Assembly (NCBI RefSeq): GCF_900465345.1
Contig: NZ_UEGO01000003.1
Coordinates: 1-64,000, forward strand
Direction: 5' to 3'
Source of the DNA: Asaia bogorensis
GTDB lineage: Bacteria > Pseudomonadota > Alphaproteobacteria > Acetobacterales > Acetobacteraceae
DNA length: 64,000 nucleotides
The first letter of the stretch is position 1, and every line of letters begins with the position of its first letter. Made by a program: the position numbers and the translations under genes. Positions 51,383 to 59,261 of the stretch are shown here, in pieces. The notes beneath the pieces are model-generated. The model saw only the letters and a program-made list of their open reading frames with translations. It made no database searches and was not told the DNA's origin.

Positions 51383-51839
51383 ACGGCCAGAAGACGCGGA
51401 TTTTTCCGGAATAGGAGATGGTGAGATTGCCGAGCAGGATCAGGCTCTCGCCAAGCTGAGAGCCGATGCGCTCGCCACTCTGACAAAGGAGAAAGAGCAG
51501 CTCATAAGGTACCGGTTTGTCCTTTTTGTTGGCTCTGGTCTGGTCGCCGTCCTTTTCATACTGATCATAGTATGCCTGGCGCTCTACTATATCCGAGGCC
51601 GCTTCCTCTTGGATTTGGCAGAGCAAGCTGACTGGCATGCACTTCTGGCGGCAGATGCGATTTTCGTCCTGCTTGCGTTTATCCCGCTCTCAATATTCTG
51701 GACATTGGCGCGCCTGGTGCAAAAGGAGCAGGAACGTGATCTGGCGGGAGACGCGCCGGTTCTGGGCTCTCTGTCCAAGGTGCTCGATTCTGCCAAGGAC
51801 CTGGTGGATACTGTTAAGGGTGCGTTGACGGGTAAGTGA
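51375..51839 (+). CDS. two-helix membrane protein coupled to the ImmA-like gene
   Basis: 154 residues from the ATG at 51375. An acidic N-terminus and coiled-coil helix (EQDQALAKLRADALATLTKEKEQL) are followed by two membrane helices (FVLFVGSGLVAVLFILIIVCLAL; ADAIFVLLAFIPLSIFWTLA) and an amphipathic tail. I know no named family. It overlaps the peptidase gene by 8 bases, so the two probably act together, for example as a sensor or effector pair; this is inference. Confidence 0.6.
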   Translation: MSERPEDADFSGIGDGEIAEQDQALAKLRADALATLTKEKEQLIRYRFVLFVGSGLVAVLFILIIVCLALYYIRGRFLLDLAEQADWHALLAADAIFVLLAFIPLSIFWTLARLVQKEQERDLAGDAPVLGSLSKVLDSAKDLVDTVKGALTGK

Positions 51840-51848
51840 GGGTAGCCT

Positions 51849-52622
51849 TCACTTCTGACCCTCATACTTTTCCTTCCAAGTCGAAACGAGGAAGGACGCC
51901 ATCGTGCCGGCAAGATTGACTGCGAGTTCCGCGTGCCTGGGCTGCGGCCTTATGGGGTTTCTACCCTGCCCGTGAGCATCGCCAATCTTGTTTCTTATGG
52001 TTCCAAGCCCATTCACGATAGTCTGACAGCCGCCCAGGATCGCTTTGAAGGTCTCTTCCTGATGTTGGCTGGGGGCAAGGTTCAGGCGCGTTGCGGCTAA
52101 CAACCAAAGCTTTGGAAGGTCTGCGTTCGAGGGGTAAGCCTCACCCGCATCATCGAGGATATGCTTGCATACGGTTTCGAGAAGGGTGCGCGCGGCGGTG
52201 ATCGCGCCATCGGGATCGGATAGGCGACGATCAAGGGCCTTTTGCCAGATGTCGGTCACATGCGCCGGATCGAAGGTCTGAAGCGCCTCTGAGATTGGCG
52301 GGATTGCCACTCCGCGATGCTGTGCTTCAAGATGCTCAAACGTTGGCGCAAAGCTATCCCAGATATATTTTCGTCGCTCTGCGTAGGTCGAAAACTTGGC
52401 TTTGATAAACTGCCAGAATTGGCTGTTGTTTCGATTGAGGCGCACAAAGTCGGGCAAACGGCTTGCGATAGTGGGCTCTTCCAAGAGTTCCTGTCGGAGA
52501 CGGATGAAGACAAAGTCGTCCAATGGTGTCTCGCCTGTTGCCCGGCATATGAGGCCCATCTGAAACTTTTCGACCTTCTCCTTGAGCGTTCGCTCATCGT
52601 CCTGGTCGTCAAAGTCCATCAT
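51849..52622 (-). CDS. abortive-infection C-terminal (Abi-C) domain protein
   Basis: 257 residues from MMDFDDQDDERTLKEK. The C-terminal half has AITAARTLLETVCKHILDD, then ILGGCQTIVNGLGTIRNKIGDAHG and HAELAVNLAGTMASFLVSTW, the Abi-C pattern of phage abortive infection proteins. The start overlaps the end of the XRE gene, so the XRE protein is its likely regulator or antitoxin. It occupies the same place as rhuM in the decayed duplicate. The mechanism is unknown. Confidence 0.8.
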   Translation of the reverse strand: MMDFDDQDDERTLKEKVEKFQMGLICRATGETPLDDFVFIRLRQELLEEPTIASRLPDFVRLNRNNSQFWQFIKAKFSTYAERRKYIWDSFAPTFEHLEAQHRGVAIPPISEALQTFDPAHVTDIWQKALDRRLSDPDGAITAARTLLETVCKHILDDAGEAYPSNADLPKLWLLAATRLNLAPSQHQEETFKAILGGCQTIVNGLGTIRNKIGDAHGQGRNPIRPQPRHAELAVNLAGTMASFLVSTWKEKYEGQK

Positions 52623-52851
52623 GTAGCCGCTCCCTGAGGCGAACCCCTGGACCCCCACCATTCTCCGCGATGAATTCGACGCCAGCGGCTTCTAGGGCGG
52701 CGCGTATGGCTTCAATGGTACGGAGGTTGAGGTTCTCGCCGCGCTCAAGCCGTGAAACCGTGTCAGGAGAGACCCCCGCATTAGCGGCTAACTCCCGCAC
52801 TCCCCAGCCAATAGCGACTCGTGCCATTTTACATTGCACAGGCAAAATCAT
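52609..52851 (-). CDS. XRE-family transcriptional regulator
   Basis: 80 residues from the ATG at 52851 (MILPVQCKMARVAIGWGVRELAANAGVSPDTVSRLERGE). A classical helix-turn-helix is followed by TIEAIRAALEAAGVEFI, the usual tail of short XRE proteins. It overlaps the Abi-C gene by 14 bases. Upstream dyads (GTTACGATA in both orientations) are probable operators. A frameshifted copy lies at 47898-48111. Confidence 0.88.
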   Translation of the reverse strand: MILPVQCKMARVAIGWGVRELAANAGVSPDTVSRLERGENLNLRTIEAIRAALEAAGVEFIAENGGGPGVRLRERLHDGL

Positions 52852-52930
52852 CGTTACCCCGTTACGATACCCTTGCACTGTTATGAGTGCGGTATTATCG
52901 TAACCGTGTTCTGACATCATTACAATGTCA
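52842..52930. promoter_or_regulatory. operator-like repeats between the XRE gene and the Tat-like gene array
   Basis: CGTTACGATACC (about 52859) and its inverse GGTATTATCGTAACC (about 52889) face each other. A further CGTTAC lies at 52846. A separate dyad, TGACAT-CATTACA-ATGTCA, is at 52913-52931. These fit binding sites for the XRE protein controlling both directions. Confidence 0.55.
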
Positions 52931-52997
52931 GGCGACCGAGTGCGGAGATTGCACCTTCCACACTCGGCCTAACCAAACCCGAAGGAGAATTTCGGCA

Positions 52998-53168
52998 ATG
53001 GCTGAACACGCCCATAGCATGTCCGCGCCATCGCGGGCAGCGTCGATCTGCGTCCAGTTTGTGGCCGGGATCGCACTCTCATTTCTGCTGGCCATCGCGG
53101 TCATCGGCTTGGAAACGCCCGATCCAGTCACGTCCGGCCATGCTTACGCAGTGGAGGCCGTGCGATGA
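52998..53168 (+). CDS. small single-pass membrane protein
   Basis: 56 residues with a good ribosome site (GAAGGAG). A polar N-terminus (MAEHAHSMSAPSRAAS) is followed by one hydrophobic segment (VQFVAGIALSFLLAIAVIGL). No known family. First gene of a tightly overlapping string of small genes running to 55854; its stop overlaps the next start. Confidence 0.55.
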   Translation: MAEHAHSMSAPSRAASICVQFVAGIALSFLLAIAVIGLETPDPVTSGHAYAVEAVR

Positions 53169-53629
53169 ATGCCGGTGTCACGCGCCGTTTGGCGCTCACA
53201 GGGCTACTGCCCATCGCTGCGCTTGCGGTCGCGCCCTCTCTCGCTGCCGGGCGATCTGCCGACAGTCGCCTCATAGAGGTCTGCCAGGAGCATCGAGCCA
53301 TATGGGCGTCTATAGCTGCCCTTGATGCCATCCCCGCGCATATCTCCGGGTCTCCTGAAAACCGATCCCGTGAGGCGCAGATCGGTCTGCTAATGGATAG
53401 AGAGCAGGTGCTCCTTGAAGAGTTCGCCAGTCTGCCTGCCATGACAGAACGCGGGCTGGCCGAAAAGGCCGTGACGATAAAGGGCTACCTGCCACGTCAT
53501 CTTGCGGACATGGAACTGAATGAGGCGAGCCCTGAGTATAGGGCGCTTCTCTCCCTGCTCAACGATGTTGCGCGTTTCGGTGCCTGCACTGGTATGGCCC
53601 ACGCGGTCGAGACGGGAGGTGTGGCATGA
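53165..53629 (+). CDS. Tat-signal-like small helical protein, family member 1
   Basis: 154 residues. The N-terminus NAGVTRRLALTGLLPIAALAVAPSLAA has a twin-arginine motif and a hydrophobic core, so export by Tat is likely. The mature part is helical (IWASIAALDAIPAHI, LLMDREQVLLEEFASLPAMTERGLAEKAVTI) and ends LLSLLNDVARFG. It is related in plan to the next three genes. Overlaps both neighbours by 4 bases. Function unknown. Confidence 0.6.
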   Translation: MNAGVTRRLALTGLLPIAALAVAPSLAAGRSADSRLIEVCQEHRAIWASIAALDAIPAHISGSPENRSREAQIGLLMDREQVLLEEFASLPAMTERGLAEKAVTIKGYLPRHLADMELNEASPEYRALLSLLNDVARFGACTGMAHAVETGGVA

Positions 53630-54066
53630 GTGCGAAACCGCTCGATCTAACGCGCCGGAGAGCCCTGACTGGTCTCGTGGCTCTGCCGCTTATCACAGGG
53701 ACTCGTGCTGATACTCTAGCCTCCCCTCCTGCCGATGATACCGCTCTCCTGGGTGTTGTAGCCGAGGCGATGCGTGAGATGGCTCGGAGCGATGCCCTCA
53801 TGGCCCCGTGGCAGGATGGTAGCGCGGGAGCGGAACCGGATGAGGTGTGGGAGGCTTCAGGCACGCATCTGCGACAGTTTATGCGGCTAAGGTCTGAGGC
53901 TGCGCTCATGCCAGCAAACACGATGGCGGGGGTGCAGGCAAAGGCGCGTCTGGCACTTATCGGGGAGCGCCAACAACCGACGCTCCTGGCTGATCCGGAG
54001 AGCCCTGAGGCTGTCGTCTGGTCCTTGTGCCGTGACCTTCTCGCGATGACGGCAGGTGTGCCATGA
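53626..54066 (+). CDS. Tat-signal-like small helical protein, family member 2
   Basis: 146 residues; twin-arginine start LDLTRRRALTGLVALPLITGTRA. Mature helices include MREMARSDALMAPWQDG, LRQFMRLRSEAALMPANTMAGVQAKARLALIG and the end SPEAVVWSLCRDLLAM. A decayed copy with two stop codons lies at 48112-48426. Overlaps both neighbours by 4 bases. Function unknown. Confidence 0.6.
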   Translation: MSAKPLDLTRRRALTGLVALPLITGTRADTLASPPADDTALLGVVAEAMREMARSDALMAPWQDGSAGAEPDEVWEASGTHLRQFMRLRSEAALMPANTMAGVQAKARLALIGERQQPTLLADPESPEAVVWSLCRDLLAMTAGVP

Positions 54067-54497
54067 GTACGCCATCGTCTGGCCTGACCCGACGCGGGGC
54101 TCTTGCTGGCGCCTTTATGCTCTCCGGTTTGGCCGTTGGCACGGCATTAGGCGGTGAGGGTGTCATGCGCCCAGATGACGCTTTGCATCACGCCAGTGCT
54201 GTATTCTGGGACTGCGAGGCGAGATTGGAGGCGTTGGAGCGCGTCCCTGATGGACCGTTCGGAAGTGAGGTCAATCAGCGTCATGAAGCCCAGCGGGATG
54301 CTCTGACTGCGGCGCAGGAAGCTGCGCTGGCGCGTCTTGCGAGTATCCCCGCACAGACTCATGCCGCCCTTAGCCTAAAGGCCGCCATCGTGGAGCGAGT
54401 CCTGCCGCGCGAAGTCGATAGCTTCGATCTGGATAGCAATTCAGCCCCGATACGGCTCGCCGTTTCCCTTGCCCGCGATGCAAGAGCCCTAGGCTGA
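54063..54497 (+). CDS. Tat-signal-like small helical protein, family member 3
   Basis: 144 residues; start SSGLTRRGALAGAFMLSGLAVGTALGG, again a twin-arginine export signal. The mature part has FWDCEARLEALERVPDGPFG, AQEAALARLASIPAQTHAALSLKAAIV and the family ending IRLAVSLARDARALG. A deleted copy lies at 48423-48636. The stop shares one base with the next start (TGATG). Function unknown. Confidence 0.6.
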   Translation: MSTPSSGLTRRGALAGAFMLSGLAVGTALGGEGVMRPDDALHHASAVFWDCEARLEALERVPDGPFGSEVNQRHEAQRDALTAAQEAALARLASIPAQTHAALSLKAAIVERVLPREVDSFDLDSNSAPIRLAVSLARDARALG

Positions 54498-54955
54498 TGC
54501 AGCTATCGGCTGCGAAATCCCTATGCAGTATTCAAGAAGGCCACTTTCGAATGCCCCAAGATTCAGAATTCTCCAGTGCGTTGCGTGAGGCGCGGTCACA
54601 CGAACATCGTTTGGCTCCTGCGTCCGTAATCTGCGCTTCAGCGCTCGCTGCTTCGGCTGCGGTCAAAACCATGGGCATCCTAGGTCTTTGCTACGCCTAT
54701 CACGAGGTTTCCCGTTCCATAGAGGGATTGCCGTTTGCCTCGGACCGCGAGTTTAGGAAGCTTTTTGACTGCAAGTATGCGGTTATCCGCGATCTCGCTG
54801 CGGTAGAGGCGAAAACGCCATATGAGATCATGGCCAAAGCCAAGATAGTGCAGCCTCATTTGGAGCATTATCTCAAGGTTCATGAGGGCAAGGGCGACGA
54901 TCCCGAGATTCAACTCGCTCTCTCCCTAGCCCGTGATGTCAGGGCGCTCGCATGA
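54497..54955 (+). CDS. small helical protein, diverged family member 4
   Basis: 152 residues. It keeps the family plan and ending (IQLALSLARDVRALA) but has no twin arginine; a weak hydrophobic segment ASVICASALAASAAVKTMGILGLCYAY lies about residue 42. Middle text FRKLFDCKYAVIRDLAAVEAKTPYEIMAKAKIVQPHL aligns in plan with the SIPA/AKA segment of its neighbours. It has no counterpart in the decayed duplicate, where recombination between family ends removed it. The next gene starts at 54952, inside its end. Confidence 0.5.
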   Translation: MQLSAAKSLCSIQEGHFRMPQDSEFSSALREARSHEHRLAPASVICASALAASAAVKTMGILGLCYAYHEVSRSIEGLPFASDREFRKLFDCKYAVIRDLAAVEAKTPYEIMAKAKIVQPHLEHYLKVHEGKGDDPEIQLALSLARDVRALA

Positions 54956-55854
54956 TGCAGCTATCCTCGCCCCGATTCCTATTGCCAGTTCTGCCTATGT
55001 TTTCCATTCTGGTCGATGGCGCGGCTAGGTCTGGCCGCCGAACGCCGGAACCCCACGTCTGGCCCGCCGCGCCGCTTCCAATGCGTGGGGACTGCTGGCG
55101 TGGGGCGGCAATGGATGAATACGGGACGCCTTTGGCGCAGGCCGGGTGCCTGTTGCCTGCGGATCGACGCTATCTGCAAGAAGACTTTGACGCGCTTGCT
55201 CGTGAAATGGATGGCGGCATTGAGGCTCATTATCTGCGATATGGCAGACCAAACGTAGGAGCGGCTTCTTTTCAGGCAGGCGAATATGCATATGCTGCTC
55301 AGCGCCTGATAGAAGCACTGATAGCCGAGGTTAAATCAGGGCATCTATGCGCTATTGGCCGACGTGGGTCCCTGGATGCCGATGCTGTAGTTCTTCGTCA
55401 GGCTTATATTCCCTACATCCAATTGAGCCCGAGAGAGTTTCGGCGTTCGGCACTGAGGGTCAATGGTGAGCCTTGGTATGATGTCCGTCTGTTTATCCCT
55501 GACGGTGGTGCACAGATCGTGCAGTCTCAGAAAAAAGGGTCTGCACCGAGTGAGGAGCAATCCATCAGTACGCCCGATGCAGAACTGTCGGCCACAGTTC
55601 CGGGGAGTGAAATCGAAGTGCAGCCCGCCTCTATGCCGACTTTGCGCCCAAGCCTGGATGAGGTGATTGAGGCTTTGCTTGCGATGGCCGACATCAGAGA
55701 AATGACGCAAAAAGTCATGTTTGCTCATGCCAAGCGCATGAGGACGAACCTTACCAAGAATTATTTTGAAAACACGCTGATGCCTCAAATTCGCGTGGCG
55801 GCGAGCCGGTCAGGCATTGCCTTGAGAAGGCCAGGCCGACCGTCAAACAAATAG
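54952..55854 (+). CDS. hypothetical protein, paralogue of the 48633 gene
   Basis: 300 residues, unknown family. The N-terminus (PRFLLPVLPMFSILVDGAAR...MDEYGTPLAQAGCLL) matches the paralogue almost base for base. The central region about 70-175 (AGEYAYAAQRLIEALIAEVKSGHLCAIGRRGS) is GC-rich and different from the copy. The C-terminus has DEVIEALLAMADIREMTQKVM and ends LRRPGRPSNK. Possibly DNA-binding through the basic tail. Last gene of the string that begins at 52998. Confidence 0.55.
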   Translation: MMQLSSPRFLLPVLPMFSILVDGAARSGRRTPEPHVWPAAPLPMRGDCWRGAAMDEYGTPLAQAGCLLPADRRYLQEDFDALAREMDGGIEAHYLRYGRPNVGAASFQAGEYAYAAQRLIEALIAEVKSGHLCAIGRRGSLDADAVVLRQAYIPYIQLSPREFRRSALRVNGEPWYDVRLFIPDGGAQIVQSQKKGSAPSEEQSISTPDAELSATVPGSEIEVQPASMPTLRPSLDEVIEALLAMADIREMTQKVMFAHAKRMRTNLTKNYFENTLMPQIRVAASRSGIALRRPGRPSNK

Positions 55855-55856
55855 GG

Positions 55857-55886
55857 GGGTAATAAATAGAGGGCGATTTATTACCC
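55857..55886. repeat. 11-bp perfect hairpin in the 55855-56041 gap
   Basis: GGGTAATAAAT pairs with ATTTATTACCC around an 8-base loop. No T-run follows directly. The whole gap is flanked by two AAATAGGGGGG direct repeats (about 55849 and 56029) and is absent in the duplicate copy. No gene is seen in it. Confidence 0.7.
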
Positions 55887-56041
55887 TCCTAATTATTCCC
55901 TCTTTTTCCCCCAAATTTTTATGCGGTTTTATCCCGGCAAGACGCCAGTCGCGACAAGAAGATCGCTGACGGTGCCTGCTAGAGGGCTTTCAAATGGTTA
56001 TCGATTATCTTCATCGTCCGGATCACGGAAATAGGGGGGCT

Positions 56042-56290
56042 GTGTCGCCATCGCAGGCGGCTATCGACCCTAAGGCTTTGGTTGTGAGCGAACATGATGC
56101 CAAGCTCTACACGGGGTTGAGCGGTCGCACGCTGCAACGCCTGCGCCTTGAGGGCCGGGGGCCGCACTTCATCCGGCTGACGAGCAAGAAGGTCGCATAT
56201 CGTGTCTGCGATTTGCAGGCATGGGTTGCCGAACGTCTCGTCACATCGACATCGGATGCCTCCGTTCGCGGTGTTGGAGGCGCAGCATGA
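56042..56290 (+). CDS. small HTH protein (AlpA/excisionase-like)
   Basis: 82 residues from a GTG preceded by an AGGGGGG stretch. VSEHDAKLYTGLSGRTLQRLRLEGRGPHFIRLTSKKVAYRVCDLQAWVAERL is the MerR-like winged helix of AlpA/Xis-type regulators. These control integrase and excision in prophages and satellites. It overlaps the BRO gene (ATGA). A decayed copy is at 49573. Confidence 0.78.
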   Translation: MSPSQAAIDPKALVVSEHDAKLYTGLSGRTLQRLRLEGRGPHFIRLTSKKVAYRVCDLQAWVAERLVTSTSDASVRGVGGAA

Positions 56291-57024
56291 GTGCCGAGAT
56301 CATCGCCCGGACATTCGAAGGCAAAGAATGTCGTTGGCTAACGACTGCCGGAGAGCCGTGGTTTGTGCTTGCCGATGTTTGCAAGATGGCAGGTGTTGCT
56401 AACCCGGCACGCGCAGCCAGCCGCCTCGATAATGACGAGAAGGGTGTTCATACTGTGAATACCCTTGGCGGGCCTCAGTCAGTAACAGTGATCAGCGAGT
56501 CCGGCCTTTGGTCGCTCGTATTGACCAGCCGCAAGCCTGAGGCAAAGCGCTTCAAGAAATGGCTTACCAGCGAAGTCATTCCTGCCATCCGCAAGACGGG
56601 CGCTTATGTTGCCGGAAACCCTGGTGATAGCGCGATGGACTTGGCCGCGAGGGCAGATGCCGCCGTGCGTGATGCTCTCCAAAGGTTTGAGGCGCAGGTC
56701 GATGTGCTTGGAACTAAAGCCCGCGCCTATGATCGCCTGACAAACGCTGAGGGGCTCCACAGTCTCACGGAAGCAGCCAAAGAATGCGGCTGCCCGCGTG
56801 ATCGCTTTCTTGCTGTCCTACATGCGCACGGATGGATTTACCGCTCTGCGGGCAAGAAACGGTGGTTGGGTCATGCAGCAAAAGAGCGGGCCGGGCTGGT
56901 CAGTCACAGAACCTGCGACGTGCGTGATGCAGATGGTCGACTGCATACCAAGGCGCAAGTGCTCATCACCGCATCGGGATTGGCCAAGGCTGCGACACTC
57001 CTCGGCATCTCGGAGGGCGTATGA
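56287..57024 (+). CDS. BRO-N/KilAC-type antirepressor-like protein
   Basis: 245 residues. The BRO-N domain (WLTTAGEPWFVLADVCKMAGVANPARAASRLDNDEKGV, then SGLWSLVLTSRKPEAKRFKKWL and IRKTGAYVAG) is followed by a C-terminal KilAC-type domain (TEAAKECGCPRDRFLAVLHAHGWIYR...). Typical of phage antirepressors. It may counter a repressor of the island or of a helper phage. It overlaps both neighbours by 4 bases. Confidence 0.88.
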   Translation: MSAEIIARTFEGKECRWLTTAGEPWFVLADVCKMAGVANPARAASRLDNDEKGVHTVNTLGGPQSVTVISESGLWSLVLTSRKPEAKRFKKWLTSEVIPAIRKTGAYVAGNPGDSAMDLAARADAAVRDALQRFEAQVDVLGTKARAYDRLTNAEGLHSLTEAAKECGCPRDRFLAVLHAHGWIYRSAGKKRWLGHAAKERAGLVSHRTCDVRDADGRLHTKAQVLITASGLAKAATLLGISEGV

Positions 57025-57614
57025 TGGGCGTCGTAGGCTACTCTGTCATAGGGGACGCGCGGGCAAATCTCGCCGCCATCGGTCTCATTCATCCGCGCGC
57101 TCATCTCCGGCTCAATCCCGGCGAGAAGCGTCTTTTCGAGGAAGCTGCGCAGGAGCTTTTAACAGGCGAACATGTGACGATTGGAAACTGCCCGAACCTT
57201 TACAGGGCAATGGTGATTTCTCAGGAGCGCGGTGCTCCGGAATGGTGCTTGAATCCGGACGACGCATTCACATCAGATACCGCGATAGACCTTACAGCGC
57301 CCGTCTCGTGGGCTGCTTGCTGGATCGCTGAGCGTATGGGAGCTATACCCGTCTCAGAAGCGCGGCGGGTAGTGTGCGAGGAAATGTGGGCGCTTGCCGG
57401 GGCGTGTGACCATTGGCTCTATGGGGCCCGTGATCGCAAGGGTCTTTATATCGCTGATTATATAGATCGGGCATGGCGGGCTGCGGCGGTCTTCGGACCG
57501 ATGTATTTCTTGCTCGGTGACGTAACGCCGGGACCAAGCGGCCCCATCTCATCCCGAGCTGGGCGGTCATCGCCTGCATTGGTGTACTCTGCGGTTCAGG
57601 AGGGCGCGCCATGA
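57021..57614 (+). CDS. hypothetical protein
   Basis: 197 residues; no family recognised. Visible texts are LNPGEKRLFEEAAQELLTGEHVTIGNCPNLYRAMVISQERGAP and a Trp/Ala-rich segment (PVSWAACWIAERMGAIPVSEARRVV). Probably soluble. Translationally coupled to the BRO gene before it and to the next gene after it. A short piece of its 5' part is present in the decayed duplicate near 50100. Confidence 0.5.
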   Translation: MMGVVGYSVIGDARANLAAIGLIHPRAHLRLNPGEKRLFEEAAQELLTGEHVTIGNCPNLYRAMVISQERGAPEWCLNPDDAFTSDTAIDLTAPVSWAACWIAERMGAIPVSEARRVVCEEMWALAGACDHWLYGARDRKGLYIADYIDRAWRAAAVFGPMYFLLGDVTPGPSGPISSRAGRSSPALVYSAVQEGAP

Positions 57615-58189
57615 GCCAATCCGCCCTCACTATGCGTCTGCCCGCGATTGATCGCAGGAGCTATCTGAAGCAGGCCGATGATGACGGGGTATTATGGCGG
57701 CCCGATACGGCATCCGGCAGCTTGGATGATCGCTTTCAGGGACTTCTCTCTGCGCTGTTGATGCCTATGGCCGGTGCATCGGCGCTCTGGCGTTTGCGGT
57801 CCTCTCGTGCGGCGGGATTGTCGCCAAGCGTTGAAATGAGCGATGGCGTGGTCTGTCAGCTTATTCGCGCCAGTCGGATCACACGGTCATTGATCCGTGC
57901 GGATCTGGCTTTTCATGACCTGGTGGCGCTACAGGGGGCCGCCATCGCTCAGGCAGCGTTCTGCTTTACCTCCCCTGTCATGACGCTCGCGGCACGGGCA
58001 ATTCAGGTCGATCCGGCGCTTGATCTGCTGCCTGCCTGGCTCAATGGGCTCGGCTGGAACGATCTCGTTGCACATATGAGGCGGCGTGACATTGCGGCTC
58101 AGGCCGTTCTCGCCGGACAGGCAGTGATTGACCACGTTGGCCAAGCAGGGCGTGTGATCCGGCTCAGGGGGAGTTGCCATGAGGCATGA
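57611..58189 (+). CDS. hypothetical protein
   Basis: 192 residues, helical, Ala/Leu-rich. Texts: LDDRFQGLLSALLMPMAGASALWRLRSSRAAGL, LIRADLAFHDLVALQGAAIAQAAFCF and LPAWLNGLGWNDLVAHMRRRDIAAQAVL. No domain recognised. It overlaps the 57021 gene by 4 bases and the primase gene by 11, so it belongs to the replication operon. Confidence 0.5.
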   Translation: MSQSALTMRLPAIDRRSYLKQADDDGVLWRPDTASGSLDDRFQGLLSALLMPMAGASALWRLRSSRAAGLSPSVEMSDGVVCQLIRASRITRSLIRADLAFHDLVALQGAAIAQAAFCFTSPVMTLAARAIQVDPALDLLPAWLNGLGWNDLVAHMRRRDIAAQAVLAGQAVIDHVGQAGRVIRLRGSCHEA

Positions 58190-59261
58190 TGCCGCATCCC
58201 TTGCCCGCATGTTGTCTGACCGTGCCGATGCTCTGGCGCGCGAATTGCTGCCTCACGGCAAGCGTGATGGCGTCGAGTGGCGTTGTGGCTCCCTCGCCGG
58301 TGAAAAGGGACAGAGTCTGGCAGTTCGCATCAACGGCGAGCGGCGTGGGGTCTGGGCAGATTTCAGTTCCGGTGAACGGGGGGATGCGCTCGATCTGGTC
58401 GCCGCCTGTTTGTTTCGCGGTGACAGGCGTTCGGCCATGGACTGGTCACGACGATGGCTGGGTCTGTCTAATGACGGGGCGCCTGCTCAGGAACGGATAA
58501 GCAGGCCGCTAGCGCCCGATAAGTCTGATGCAGGTGTCTCAGGTGAGATCGATCAGGAAGCTCAGAAAAGGCGCGCTCAGGCCCGAGCCCTATGGTTTCA
58601 CGCGGATCCCTGCATCGCTGGAACACCAGTCGAGGATTATCTGAAAGGGCGTGGGCTCGATCTGCGCGAACTTGGCAGGGCTCCGGGCGCACTCCGCTTC
58701 GCTTCGGCGTGTTGGAATGGGGAGCGGCGAGAGGCGTTGCCCGCGATGGTTGCCGCCATTGCAGGGCCAAATGGCAAACATGTCGCCACCCATCGCACAT
58801 GGCTTGAGCGGCGTTCTGACGGGCACTGGCAAAAAGCAGCGCTGGACCGGCCCAAGATGGTTCTGGGCGGCTTTGCCGGGGGATGTATCCGGCTGTGGCG
58901 CGGGGCGTCTGGTCTGGCTCTGGGGGTCGCTCCTGAAGGGGAGAGTGCCATCGTCTGCGAAGGCATTGAGACGGGGCTGGCTCTAGCTCTTGCATGCCCC
59001 GAACGGCGCATTCTCGCGGCAGTATCAGTGTCGAATATGGCACGTCTCGTTCTACCGCCTTCGATCACGGATGTGACGATAGCGGGCGATAATGATGGCG
59101 ACAATCAAGCTGCACGACGCGCCCTGGAAGCGGCATGTCGTGCTTTTGCAGAGCAGGGGCGAACAGTCCGGCTTGCAATTCCTGAAATGACTGGCGCGGA
59201 CTGGAATGATGTCTTGCGGGGGCAAAATGACGAAACAGGAACACGCCCCGCGCGGGCGTAA
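58179..59261 (+). CDS. Toprim-domain primase
   Basis: 360 residues. The N-terminal part (WADFSSGERGDALDLVAACLF) resembles the zinc-finger-less primase front seen in phage/plasmid primases. The Toprim motifs CEGIETGLALALA (about 259) and IAGDNDGDN (about 301) supply the acidic metal ligands. It probably makes primers for island replication together with the DUF927 ATPase downstream. Its end overlaps that gene by 35 bases. Confidence 0.85.
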   Translation: MRHDAASLARMLSDRADALARELLPHGKRDGVEWRCGSLAGEKGQSLAVRINGERRGVWADFSSGERGDALDLVAACLFRGDRRSAMDWSRRWLGLSNDGAPAQERISRPLAPDKSDAGVSGEIDQEAQKRRAQARALWFHADPCIAGTPVEDYLKGRGLDLRELGRAPGALRFASACWNGERREALPAMVAAIAGPNGKHVATHRTWLERRSDGHWQKAALDRPKMVLGGFAGGCIRLWRGASGLALGVAPEGESAIVCEGIETGLALALACPERRILAAVSVSNMARLVLPPSITDVTIAGDNDGDNQAARRALEAACRAFAEQGRTVRLAIPEMTGADWNDVLRGQNDETGTRPARA

